Source: Streptomyces galbus
GTDB lineage: Bacteria > Actinomycetota > Actinomycetes > Streptomycetales > Streptomycetaceae
Assembly (NCBI RefSeq): GCF_005280195.1
Contig: NZ_SZPR01000002.1
Span: 19,898 to 83,897 of the forward strand
Length of the DNA: 64,000 nucleotides
Reading direction: 5' to 3'
Shown: positions 18,098 through 26,922 of the stretch, piece by piece
Position numbering within the stretch: the stretch's first letter is position 1
Layout of the letters: each line of letters begins with the position of its first letter
Translations under genes and position numbers: made by a program
The notes under the pieces: model-generated
Told to the model about the DNA's origin: nothing
Databases searched by the model: none
What the model saw: the letters and a program-made list of their open reading frames with translations, nothing else

Positions 18098-18868
18098 TCA
18101 TTCCTTCCGGCGGCCGCAGACCAGAATCATTCCGGTGTGCCCGTGCCGCACGAGATGGCCGACGTCGGCCATGCGGTGCACGTCGTCGAGATGGGCGAAG
18201 CCCTCGAGTGCGGCGCACACCTCGGCGATGTCGATGTCATAGGTGGCCGGGAATTCCAGATCCCCCACCCGGTATCCCTCGGAATGCTCCATGAACGCGG
18301 CAGCGAAAGGCGCACCCGGTTTCAGCACGTGCATGAAGCAGCCGACTCCGCGGCGGAATTCATCCAGGGATTCGGTGATGGACTCGGCGACGAAGAACAT
18401 CGTGCCGATGTCCCATCGGGTGTCCGCTCGGCAGAGGTCGAAAAGGCTGCCCTGAACGGGCACTGCGGCCTCACTGAAGAAATCCCGGGAATCGAATCCC
18501 CGGTACTCCCGGTCCTCGCGCAGCACCTTCCAGAACTGCTCCCAGTGCCCGTCGTAGTCGGGGCGCTGGCCCTCCAGGTACCGGATGTTGTTCGCCGACC
18601 ACTCCAGCAGGGTGATGTTCCTGCACCACGGGAGCATCGCGAGCGAGGGGTAGAGGTTGGGACCCGCACCGACGTCGATCCCCGAAAGCACCCGGTCGCT
18701 CCCCCGCAGCCGGCCGCTGAAATGATCGCGTACACGGGAAACGATCTCCTCGTCCACGGTCTTCATGTCGAGGTAGTTATTGCCGATGTACGCACCGGGG
18801 TCGAAGGAGTCCCATGGAACATCCTTATTGAGCGTCGGCTGCTCAGCGGTGTGCGGTCCCGAGGTCAT
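18098..18868 (-). CDS. SAM-dependent methyltransferase (SCO2525 family)
   Basis: 256 residues, class I methyltransferase fold. SAM motif I is GIDVGAGPNLYPSLAML (about 63-79), the acidic end of strand 2 is ITLLEWS, and the rest resembles the NNMT/PNMT/TEMT small-molecule group (DYDGHWEQFW and GTMFFVAESITESLDEF). The N-terminus has the phrase GAYIGNNYLDMKTVDEEI, typical of that group. Substrate unknown. First gene of the cassette. The ATG at 18868 has no ribosome site, and a TAGGCT -10 box lies only five bases upstream, so the mRNA is probably leaderless. Third-position GC is lower than in the neighbours. Confidence 0.85.
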   Translation of the reverse strand: MTSGPHTAEQPTLNKDVPWDSFDPGAYIGNNYLDMKTVDEEIVSRVRDHFSGRLRGSDRVLSGIDVGAGPNLYPSLAMLPWCRNITLLEWSANNIRYLEGQRPDYDGHWEQFWKVLREDREYRGFDSRDFFSEAAVPVQGSLFDLCRADTRWDIGTMFFVAESITESLDEFRRGVGCFMHVLKPGAPFAAAFMEHSEGYRVGDLEFPATYDIDIAEVCAALEGFAHLDDVHRMADVGHLVRHGHTGMILVCGRRKE

Positions 18869-18873
18869 GGTTC

Positions 18874-18879
18874 AGCCTA
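18874..18879 (-). promoter_or_regulatory. -10 box for a leaderless methyltransferase mRNA
   Basis: TAGGCT on the minus strand, five bases upstream of the start codon at 18868, fits the Streptomyces -10 consensus TAGRRT closely. No good -35 is seen at 17-18 bp. Initiation about seven bases downstream would fall on the ATG. Confidence 0.4.
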
Positions 18880-18977
18880 GCAGCAGCCCGGGGGTTGTAG
18901 GACCGGCCCACATGGGGCAATCATGGACGATCATAAGGTAATCACGCAAGGTCCGATGCGTCACTTAAGGGGAACTC

Positions 18978-19496
18978 ATGATTCCTCCCAGGGATCGCTA
19001 TCCGTCGGCCCCGGGTTCGTTTCTGAGCCGGACGGCACGGAAAAGACCACCGCGGATCAGAGCGGTCACCGAGACGGACCTACCCGACATCGTCCGTGTC
19101 GACAAGGAGGCATTTCCGGCCGCTCCCTATCCATTCTTCGTGGTGCGCCAGTTCTTCGACGCGTTCCGTGAGCACATGTTCGTGCTGGAGGACGGCGACG
19201 GCGAACTCAGGGGCTATGTGATGTCGACGGGCACCGACGACGCCGAGAGCTGGATCCTAAGCCTCGCGGTCACGGCGGAGGTGCGCCGGCAGGGGTGGGG
19301 GCGGCAGCTCATGACCGAGGTGCTGAGCCATCTGCGCGGCCGGGGCGCGCACACCGTGGTCCTGTCCGTCGAGCCCGACAACGCCACCGCCATCGCGCTC
19401 TACGACTCCCTCGGCTTCACCCCGGCCCCCGGCGGCCCCCTGCGCGACTACTTCGGCCCGGGCGAACACCGCCTGCTGATGACCCTGGCCCTGTGA
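18978..19496 (+). CDS. GNAT family N-acetyltransferase
   Basis: 172 residues. The acetyl-CoA binding motif A is complete: LSLAVTAEVRRQGWGRQLMTEV (about 94-115, Q/RxxGxG/A as RRQGWGRQ), followed by LSVEPDNATAIALYDSLGF, the motif B region found in RimI-like enzymes. It probably acetylates a protein N-terminus or a small amine; the target is unknown. Start ATG at 18978, eight bases after AAGGGG. Divergent from the methyltransferase of the cassette and convergent with the phosphatase, separated by a very strong hairpin. Confidence 0.9.
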   Translation: MIPPRDRYPSAPGSFLSRTARKRPPRIRAVTETDLPDIVRVDKEAFPAAPYPFFVVRQFFDAFREHMFVLEDGDGELRGYVMSTGTDDAESWILSLAVTAEVRRQGWGRQLMTEVLSHLRGRGAHTVVLSVEPDNATAIALYDSLGFTPAPGGPLRDYFGPGEHRLLMTLAL

Positions 19497-19532
19497 GTCC
19501 GTGAGCACGTGAGCCTGTGAGCCCGTGACCGG
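19493..19532 (+). repeat. 8-bp tandem repeat, five units
   Basis: Units GTGAGTCC, GTGAGCAC, GTGAGCCT, GTGAGCCC and GTGACCGG follow head to tail, beginning at the stop codon of the GNAT gene. It runs into the terminator hairpin. Confidence 0.75.
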
Positions 19533-19572
19533 CACCGGCGCCGTCGACCTCGCGGCGGCGCCGGTGCCGGTC
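19527..19572. terminator. Bidirectional terminator, 17-bp perfect stem
   Basis: GACCGGCACCGGCGCCG at 19527-19543 is the exact reverse complement of 19556-19572, with a 12-base loop. It lies between the convergent GNAT and phosphatase genes. Confidence 0.85.
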
Positions 19573-19586
19573 GGCTTCCGGACGGA

Positions 19587-20051
19587 TCAAGGGCGTCGCC
19601 CTGCCGCCCCGAACCGCCGTACGTAGCGGGCCTGCCAGGGGGTCTCGACCGCGCGCCGGTGGTAGTGCCGGCGCACGTACGCCACCGCCTGCTCGGCGGG
19701 AACGCCGTCCAGCACCGCCAAGCACGCCAGCGCCGTGCCCGTCCGGCCGCGCCCGCCGCCGCAGGCGACCTCCACCCGCCCGGTCGCGGCCCGCCGCCAC
19801 GCCTCGGTGAGCGCGGCCGCCGCCTCGTCCGGGTCGGCGGGCAGCCGGAAGTCGGGCCAGCGGATCCAGCGCGCCTCCCAGGCGACGGCCGGCGGCGGCC
19901 CGCCGAGCAGGTAGAGCCCGTACGTCGGATCAGGACCGCCGGCCCGCGGCCGGCGCCGCAGCCCGCGCCCGCGCACCAGCCGCCCGGACGGCAGCCGCAG
20001 CACCCCGGCGCCGCCCGCCTCCCAGGGGCTCACCCCACCGTCGTCGCCCAC
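19587..20051 (-). CDS. Protein-tyrosine-phosphatase family protein
   Basis: Small phosphatase-like protein, 154 residues. The C(X)5R signature is ACGGGRGRTGTALA (about 95-108) with Cys96 as nucleophile and Arg102 binding the phosphate, and the general-acid loop reads RWPDFRLP (about 64-71), the WPD loop of tyrosine phosphatases. The His that usually precedes the Cys is Ala here. Start GTG at 20051 with GAGGG just upstream; GTG at 20033 is an alternative. Substrate unknown. It is divergent from the ECF sigma factor gene and convergent with the GNAT gene. Confidence 0.8.
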   Translation of the reverse strand: MGDDGGVSPWEAGGAGVLRLPSGRLVRGRGLRRRPRAGGPDPTYGLYLLGGPPPAVAWEARWIRWPDFRLPADPDEAAAALTEAWRRAATGRVEVACGGGRGRTGTALACLAVLDGVPAEQAVAYVRRHYHRRAVETPWQARYVRRFGAAGRRP

Positions 20052-20201
20052 GGACCCTCACGCTCCCCTCCTCGAGACCGGACCCCCATCCGAGCGCACG
20101 TTCCGCACACCGGGCAAGCGGCACCGCCACGAAAACCCCCGGCCCCGCGGGCAACCCCCCACCGCCCCCCGGTGGTCTGGTGGGCGAGGAGGGGGTGCTG
20201 G

Positions 20202-20726
20202 ATGCAGGACGGGCTGGAGGACCAGTTCCAGGAGTTCGTCAGGGCGCGGTGGTCACGGCTGGTGCGTACCGCGTACCTGCTCACGGGCGACACCCACCAC
20301 GCGGAGGACCTGACGCAGACCGCGCTGGCCAAGGCGTACCGCTCGTGGCGGCGCGTGGCGCGCGCCGACAACCCGGAGGCGTACGTCCGGCGGATGCTCG
20401 TCACCTGCAACAGCGACCGCTTCCGCAAGCGCCGGGTCACGGAGTCGCTGACGGCGGCTCCGCCCGAGGTGGCCTGGCGGGACGAGGGCGCCGGCCGCGT
20501 CGAGGAGCGCGGGGTTCTCCTCGACGCGCTGGCCGCCCTGCCGCCGAAGCAGCGCGCGGTGGTGGTCCTGCGCTACTGGGAGGACCTGTCCGAGGCGGAG
20601 GTCGCCGAGGTGCTCGGCTGTTCGCCGGGCACGGTCAAGAGCCAGGCGTCCAAGGGCCTGGCCAAGCTGCGCGCCTGCCCGGGGCTGGCCCCGGCGGTGG
20701 CCGCGGGTCAGGGAGGCGAGCGGTGA
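20202..20726 (+). CDS. SigE-family ECF RNA polymerase sigma factor
   Basis: 174 residues, sigma region 2 (FVRARWSRLVRTAYLLTGDTHHAEDLTQTALAKAYRSW in pieces, about 11-48) and region 4 (LPPKQRAVVVLRYWEDLSEAEVAEVLGC, about 113-140, followed by SPGTVKSQASKGLAKLR). This belongs to the SigE/SACE group that is abundant in Streptomyces. Start ATG at 20202 with GAGGAGGGGG upstream. Its stop overlaps the GTG of the next gene as GTGA, so sigma factor and partner protein are made together. Target promoters are unknown. Confidence 0.92.
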   Translation: MQDGLEDQFQEFVRARWSRLVRTAYLLTGDTHHAEDLTQTALAKAYRSWRRVARADNPEAYVRRMLVTCNSDRFRKRRVTESLTAAPPEVAWRDEGAGRVEERGVLLDALAALPPKQRAVVVLRYWEDLSEAEVAEVLGCSPGTVKSQASKGLAKLRACPGLAPAVAAGQGGER

Positions 20727-21661
20727 GCGAGGAACCGCGTACGACGCAAGAGGACCAGGACGGCGAGGGGGTGCGGGACTTCGAGGAGCGCCTGCGCCGG
20801 CTGCTCGCCGAGGACGCCTACGCCCTCCACCCGGCGCCGGCGCCGTACCCGGTGATCCGGCGGCGGGGCGTGCTGGAGCGGCGGCGCCGGCTGGCGGTCG
20901 CCGGGCTGGCGCTGGCCGTGCTGGCGGTGGCGCCCGTGGGGGCGTACGCGTGGACCGGGGGGACCGGCGGACGGGGTGACGGCCCGGCGGCGGAGCCGTC
21001 GGCCGCCGCCCCGCGGAGCCCCTCGCCGACGGCCGCGGCGACACCCGCCGGGCCCGGACGGCCCGCCACCCCGGGGCAGTTGCTGGACGGGATCACCTTC
21101 GAGCAGGCCGCGGACGGCCTGGCCGAGTGCCTCGCCTACGGCCGGGAGGGCGACACGACCGCGGGGGCCGAGGCGCTGGGCGTGCCCGCCGACTACCGGC
21201 TCCTCCTCGCCCTGCGCAGCACCGGCGACTCCAACTCCCCGGGGGACGGGCGGTTCCTGGTGGCCGCCTCGGCGTCGCACCGGCTGATCTGCAAGCTCGT
21301 GGACGACGAGGTGACCGCCCTGAACACCAGCGGCGGCGACCTGTCCGGCGACGGCCCCGGGCCGGTCTTCCCCGACATGAACGGCGGCAAGCTGTACCAG
21401 CAGTCGTTCCTGGACCGCGGCCGCTGGAAGCTGCCGTTCCGGTGGGGGGCCGTCGGCGCGGTGAAGCCGTCGGTGGCGAAGGTGACCGTGTCCTACGGCG
21501 GCGCGACGGCCCGGGCCGTCCTGGACCACGGCTGGTTCGTCGCCGCGGGCGTCCTGGACCGGCAGGTCACCGCGGCGCCTCACGTGAAGGGCTACGACTC
21601 CTCGGGCAAGCTGGTGTACGACTCGGACCACGACCCGTCGTACCAGCGCACCCTCCCGTAG
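20723..21661 (+). CDS. Membrane-anchored partner of the ECF sigma factor
   Basis: 312 residues: a charged cytoplasmic N-terminus of about 55 residues (FEERLRRLLAEDAYALHP), one membrane segment (RRLAVAGLALAVLAVAPVGAYAW in two halves, about 56-76), a Pro/Ala/Ser-rich linker (77-115) and an extracytoplasmic domain without recognised motif. This layout, and the GTGA overlap with the sigma gene, suggest an anti-sigma or co-regulator role, although no HxxxCxxC zinc motif is seen in the N-terminal part. Two Cys residues in the outer domain could form a disulphide. Function is inferred from context only. Confidence 0.8.
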   Translation: MSEEPRTTQEDQDGEGVRDFEERLRRLLAEDAYALHPAPAPYPVIRRRGVLERRRRLAVAGLALAVLAVAPVGAYAWTGGTGGRGDGPAAEPSAAAPRSPSPTAAATPAGPGRPATPGQLLDGITFEQAADGLAECLAYGREGDTTAGAEALGVPADYRLLLALRSTGDSNSPGDGRFLVAASASHRLICKLVDDEVTALNTSGGDLSGDGPGPVFPDMNGGKLYQQSFLDRGRWKLPFRWGAVGAVKPSVAKVTVSYGGATARAVLDHGWFVAAGVLDRQVTAAPHVKGYDSSGKLVYDSDHDPSYQRTLP

Positions 21662-21685
21662 GGTCCGCCCGGCACCAGGAGGACC

Positions 21686-22609
21686 ATGTCGCTGCCCGCT
21701 CCGCTCACCGGTGTGATCCCGCCCGTCTGCACCCCGCTGGGCCCGGACGGCGAGGTGGACGTGGACTCGCTGCTGCGGCTGGTCGACCACCTGGTGGCCG
21801 CCGGGGTGGACGGCCTGTTCCTGCTCGGGTCGACGTCGGAGGCCGCGTTCCTGACCGACGGGCAGCGGCGGCGGGTGGTGGAGGCGGTCACCGGGCACCT
21901 GGGCGGACAGCTGCCCGTGCTGGCCGGGGCGATCGACATGACCACGCCCCGCGTGCTGGAGCACATCGCGTCGGTGACGGCGGCGGGCGCGGACGGGGTG
22001 GTCGTCATCTCCCCGTTCTACGCCCGGCTCGGGCCGGCGGAGACGGCCCGCCACTTCCGGCTGGCCGCCGCGGCGAGCCCGGTCCCGGTCCTCGCCTACG
22101 ACCTGCCGTCCGCCGGTCCCGCCGAGCTGTCCGCCGACCTCGTCGTGCGACTGGCGTCGGACGGGGTGCTGGCCGGCCTGAAGGACTCCAGCGGCGACCT
22201 GGCCGGCTTCCGCGACGTGGTCACCGGTACCCGTCACCTGCCCGGGTTCAGCGCCCTGACCGGCTCCGAGCTGCTGGTCGACGCGGCCCTCGCGCTGGGC
22301 GGCCACGGAGCCGTGCCCGGCCTCGCCAACGTCGACCCGGAGGGCTACGTCCGCCTGGACCGGCTGTGCCGGGCCGGACGCCGGGAGGAGGCCCGCGCCG
22401 TGCAGGAGCGGCTCTGCGCGCTGTACGGCCTGGTCCGCGTCGGCGCCGGCCGGATGGGGGCCGGCTCGTCCGCGCTGGGCGCGTTCAAGACGGCGCTCCA
22501 CCTGCGCGGCGTGATCGCCTGCCCGGCGACGGCGGAACCCCAGGTGCCGCTGTCCGAGGCCGAGGTGGAGGAGGTGCGGCGGCACCTGCTCGAGGCCGGG
22601 CTCCTGTGA
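21686..22609 (+). CDS. Dihydrodipicolinate synthase/N-acetylneuraminate lyase family protein
   Basis: Class I (Schiff-base) aldolase of 307 residues. The Schiff-base Lys is in GLKDSSGD (about 165-172), the Tyr in LAYDLPSAG (about 133-141) and the dicarboxylate/carbonyl-binding loop is GSTSEAAFLT (about 48-57) where NAL has GSTGE and DHDPS has GTTGE. Together with the sialidase directly downstream on the other strand, this favours N-acetylneuraminate lyase over lysine biosynthesis, but that is inference. Start ATG at 21686 with AGGAGG. Lies 24 bp after the sigma-factor partner and may be read with it. Confidence 0.82.
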   Translation: MSLPAPLTGVIPPVCTPLGPDGEVDVDSLLRLVDHLVAAGVDGLFLLGSTSEAAFLTDGQRRRVVEAVTGHLGGQLPVLAGAIDMTTPRVLEHIASVTAAGADGVVVISPFYARLGPAETARHFRLAAAASPVPVLAYDLPSAGPAELSADLVVRLASDGVLAGLKDSSGDLAGFRDVVTGTRHLPGFSALTGSELLVDAALALGGHGAVPGLANVDPEGYVRLDRLCRAGRREEARAVQERLCALYGLVRVGAGRMGAGSSALGAFKTALHLRGVIACPATAEPQVPLSEAEVEEVRRHLLEAGLL

Positions 22610-22624
22610 CGACCGGAACCCGCC

Positions 22625-23866
22625 CTACAGCTCCGCCACCGGCAGCAGCCGGAAGGCGATCGCCTCGTACGGGCCCGTGCTGCCCGTCTCGTACAGCACC
22701 CCGGCCGTCCGCGGGTCCACCTGCACCAGGTCGGAGTAGGCGGCGGGCCGGTCCGACAGGGTGAGCGCCCGGGTGAAGGTGCCCCCGCCGTCGGTGCTGC
22801 GCCAGACGGCCAGCGCCCGGCGGGCGGCGGGCCGCGACGGCGCCGAGAACAGCAGCGGGGCGCCGGCGCCGTCGAGCTGGAGCACGCTGCCCTGGACCAC
22901 GGGGACGTCCGCGAGCGTGGGCTGCGGGGCGAACGGGCGGGTGAGGGTGCGGCCGGCGTCGCCGGAGTGGGCGTCGACGCGGTTGCCGGGCGCGGTGCCG
23001 CCCTGGTCGCGGGCGTTGAGGTAGAGCCGTCCGTCGGGGAGCTGGGCGGCGGTGGTCTCGTTGACGTTCACGGTGCCGGCCGGGTCGTCGGGGTCGTCGT
23101 CGACGTAGCCCAGGCCCCAGGTGCGGCCGCCGTCGTCGCTGAGCAGGCAGTGGCCGGCGTAGTGGCGGAACTCCCGGCCGGTGTCGGGGGAACCGGGCGG
23201 CGGGGGCGTGGAGTGGTCGGCGGGCACGACCAGCCGTCCCGCGTACGGGCCGCGGGTCAGGGCCACGGCGTGTCCGGGCCCGGTGGCGTACCAGCGCCAG
23301 GACGCGGGCTTGACCGAGGCGGTGATCTCGCGCGGCGCGCCGAAGCGGTGTCCGTCGTCGTGGCTGTGCTGCACCCACACCCGGCGGCCCTGCCCGGGCG
23401 CGACCTCGCCGCGCATGATCTGCGCCTCGGTGACGGTGCCGCCGTTGGAACAGCTCACCAGCACGACGGCGCCGGTGCGCGGGTCGACCACGGGGGCGGG
23501 GTTGCCCCGGGTGTCCCCGTGCCCGGCGGCGGCCACCGTCAGCGGGCCCCAGGTGCGGCCGCCGTCGGCGGAGCGGCGGACCACGAGGTCGATGTCCCCG
23601 GTGTCGCCGGGACCGTCGCGCCGGCCCTCGGCGAAGGCGAGCAGCGTGCCGCGCGGGGTGCGGACGACGGCGGGGATGCGGTAGGCGGCGTAACCGTCCC
23701 GGCCGGAGACGTAGGGCACGGAGGTGTCACGCGCTGCGGTGTCGGGCACGGGGACGCCGGGCGCGGTGCCGGGCGGGCGGCGCCCGGCGGCGGAGGCCGG
23801 GCGGGCGGTGGCGTACGGGGCGAGCGAGACGGCGGTGGCGAGGACGGCTCTGCGCAGGAGTGTCAT
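22625..23866 (-). CDS. Secreted exo-alpha-sialidase (GH33-like)
   Basis: 413 residues. The signal peptide covers about residues 1-28 (LLRRAVLATAVSLAPYATA, then ASA). The catalytic Arg motif is YRIPAVV (the FRIP motif), and at least four Asp-box repeats occur: SADGGRTW, SHDDGHRF, SDDGGRTW and STDGGGTF, the mark of the six-bladed sialidase propeller. EGRRDGPGDTGDID supplies the acidic catalytic region. It should release terminal sialic acids from glycans outside the cell. Start ATG at 23866 with GAGGGAC upstream; a longer frame adds no signal sequence. Convergent with the lyase-like gene, 15 bp apart. Confidence 0.9.
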   Translation of the reverse strand: MTLLRRAVLATAVSLAPYATARPASAAGRRPPGTAPGVPVPDTAARDTSVPYVSGRDGYAAYRIPAVVRTPRGTLLAFAEGRRDGPGDTGDIDLVVRRSADGGRTWGPLTVAAAGHGDTRGNPAPVVDPRTGAVVLVSCSNGGTVTEAQIMRGEVAPGQGRRVWVQHSHDDGHRFGAPREITASVKPASWRWYATGPGHAVALTRGPYAGRLVVPADHSTPPPPGSPDTGREFRHYAGHCLLSDDGGRTWGLGYVDDDPDDPAGTVNVNETTAAQLPDGRLYLNARDQGGTAPGNRVDAHSGDAGRTLTRPFAPQPTLADVPVVQGSVLQLDGAGAPLLFSAPSRPAARRALAVWRSTDGGGTFTRALTLSDRPAAYSDLVQVDPRTAGVLYETGSTGPYEAIAFRLLPVAEL

Positions 23867-23998
23867 CCCTGTCCCTCGGGAGGCGGGCCGGTGTCGCCCC
23901 CATGCTGCCCGGGCGGGACGGCCGGGACCGGGCACGCCACGGCCCGGTCGTCCGCGCCGGCATGTTCCGCTTCCCGGTGGCTCAGGACGTCCCGCGGC

Positions 23999-24697
23999 TC
24001 AGGACGGCGTGCGCGCCGCCGCTGCCATCAGCCGGGTCACGTCGTCCGTGCACAGGGTGAGGGCCGCGCCGACCGTGGCCAGCACCTCCCGCTCCGCCGG
24101 TGTGTAGGGCCCGTCGGCCAGGGCGATCCGGGCGCCCTGGAGCAGGATCGCCTCGCGGCCGATCGTGGCGAGGTGCGGGGCGAGCGGGTCCAGGGCCTCG
24201 TGCAGCTCTATGGCCAGTCCGGCGCCGCAGGGCTCGCCGAAGACCCGCCCGGTGTCGGCGGCCAGGGCCTCCACCAGGGCGTCGAGCTGCTCCTCGGTGC
24301 AGTCGTCGAAGCCGGCCGCGCGCACGGCGGAGGCGGCCGTCTCCAGGGACGCGCGGGCGCAGGTGCCGCCCGCCGCGAGGACGGCGAGGGCGACGGTGTG
24401 GACGGCGTCGCGGAGCATCGCGGAGAAGCGGGTGGTGGTCGGGTGGTCGAGGACGTCGGTGCCGAAGTGGCGCCCGCAGGCCCCGCAGGCCACGACCGGC
24501 CCGGTCTCACCGCGCGGGAGGACGGGAACGCCCAGCAGGGTGAAGCGCCGACGGCCGGTGAGGCGCTGGTAGTTGCGGTCGCCCCCGCAGCCGGGGCAGA
24601 AGAACTCCCCGTCGCCCACGGGCGTCCACGCGGTGCGGGTGCCCAGGATGCGCGCACCCCTGGCGGCACGGCCGTCTCGTCCCCGTACTGGCAGCAC
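23999..24697 (-). CDS. TerB family protein with zinc-ribbon-like N-terminus
   Basis: 232 residues. The first half has two Cys pairs (FFCPGCGGDRNYQ and VACGACGRHFG), which look like zinc ribbons; the second half is helical and ends in LADGPYTPAEREVLATVGAAL, typical of the TerB-like all-helical domain. In this family the tellurite link is by homology only; a membrane-associated, metal- or stress-linked role is likely. Start GTG at 24697 is chosen because GGAGG lies six bases upstream; the frame extends to 24757 without a better start. Co-oriented with leuA and the sialidase but separated from leuA by a terminator. Confidence 0.7.
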   Translation of the reverse strand: MLPVRGRDGRAARGARILGTRTAWTPVGDGEFFCPGCGGDRNYQRLTGRRRFTLLGVPVLPRGETGPVVACGACGRHFGTDVLDHPTTTRFSAMLRDAVHTVALAVLAAGGTCARASLETAASAVRAAGFDDCTEEQLDALVEALAADTGRVFGEPCGAGLAIELHEALDPLAPHLATIGREAILLQGARIALADGPYTPAEREVLATVGAALTLCTDDVTRLMAAAARTPS

Positions 24698-24823
24698 GTC
24701 GCACCTCCGTAACCACGCGGCAACATCGCCGTGCTTGCGTGATGTTAGCCACATCACGGACGCGGAGTCAGCACCCAGGACGAGACCTTCCCGTGACCCG
24801 CACGGTCCGCTGGCCGAAAACGA

Positions 24824-24861
24824 GAGGTCCCGCCCTGCCGGGACCGGCGGGGCGGGACCTC
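24824..24861 (-). terminator. Terminator after leuA
   Basis: GAGGTCCCGCC at 24824-24834 pairs perfectly with 24851-24861 and the 16-base interval contains a smaller CCGG-rich stem. It begins 8 bp after the leuA stop codon. Confidence 0.8.
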
Positions 24862-24869
24862 GGGACGAG

Positions 24870-26606
<1,737 letters not shown>

Positions 26607-26626
26607 TCAGGGTGTCCGGAATGGAC

Positions 26627-26669
26627 GGCCGACGACGCAACACCGAGCTCCGCGGGGAGGGGGTCGGCC
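26627..26669 (-). promoter_or_regulatory. Candidate attenuator region of the leuA leader
   Basis: Between the leader-peptide stop and the leuA start, GGCCGAC (26627-26633) can pair with GTCGGCC (26663-26669), and the sequence between can form further GC stems. Alternative pairing with the G/C-rich leader-peptide coding region is possible. No classical U run is visible. The assignment follows from the leader peptide rather than from a clear terminator. Confidence 0.4.
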
Positions 26670-26673
26670 TCGA

Positions 26674-26721
26674 CTACAGGCCCTCGCCGCGGCAGCTAAG
26701 GAGAAGCAGCCCGAAACGCAT
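26674..26721 (-). CDS. leuL: leuA leader peptide (leucine attenuation)
   Basis: A 15-codon reading frame starting at ATG 26721 and ending in TAG encodes MRFGLLLLSCRGEGL, with four consecutive Leu codons (CTG CTT CTC CTT) and a fifth before the stop. CTT and CTC-CTT runs are unusual in such GC-rich DNA. It lies 82 bp upstream of leuA on the same strand. Ribosome stalling at the Leu codons when leucyl-tRNA is scarce would change folding of the following leader, as in known leu attenuators; I recall the same peptide being described for streptomycete leuA. Confidence 0.85.
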   Translation of the reverse strand: MRFGLLLLSCRGEGL

Positions 26722-26922
26722 GATGCCTCGCAGCCTAGCGAAGGGATCCGGTGCGCGCGGGCCCGTATCAGTATGCGGGACCGCGTGGACGCGCGCGGAC
26801 GATCGCGACAAAAAGTGCGCCATACCACTGGGCCGCCCGCTCCGAGCCGCAATGTCGGCCTATTTCACCAATCATGGTGGCTAGTAGTGACAGTGCCGTC
26901 ACCCGGTGCGAAGGTGCCGGGC

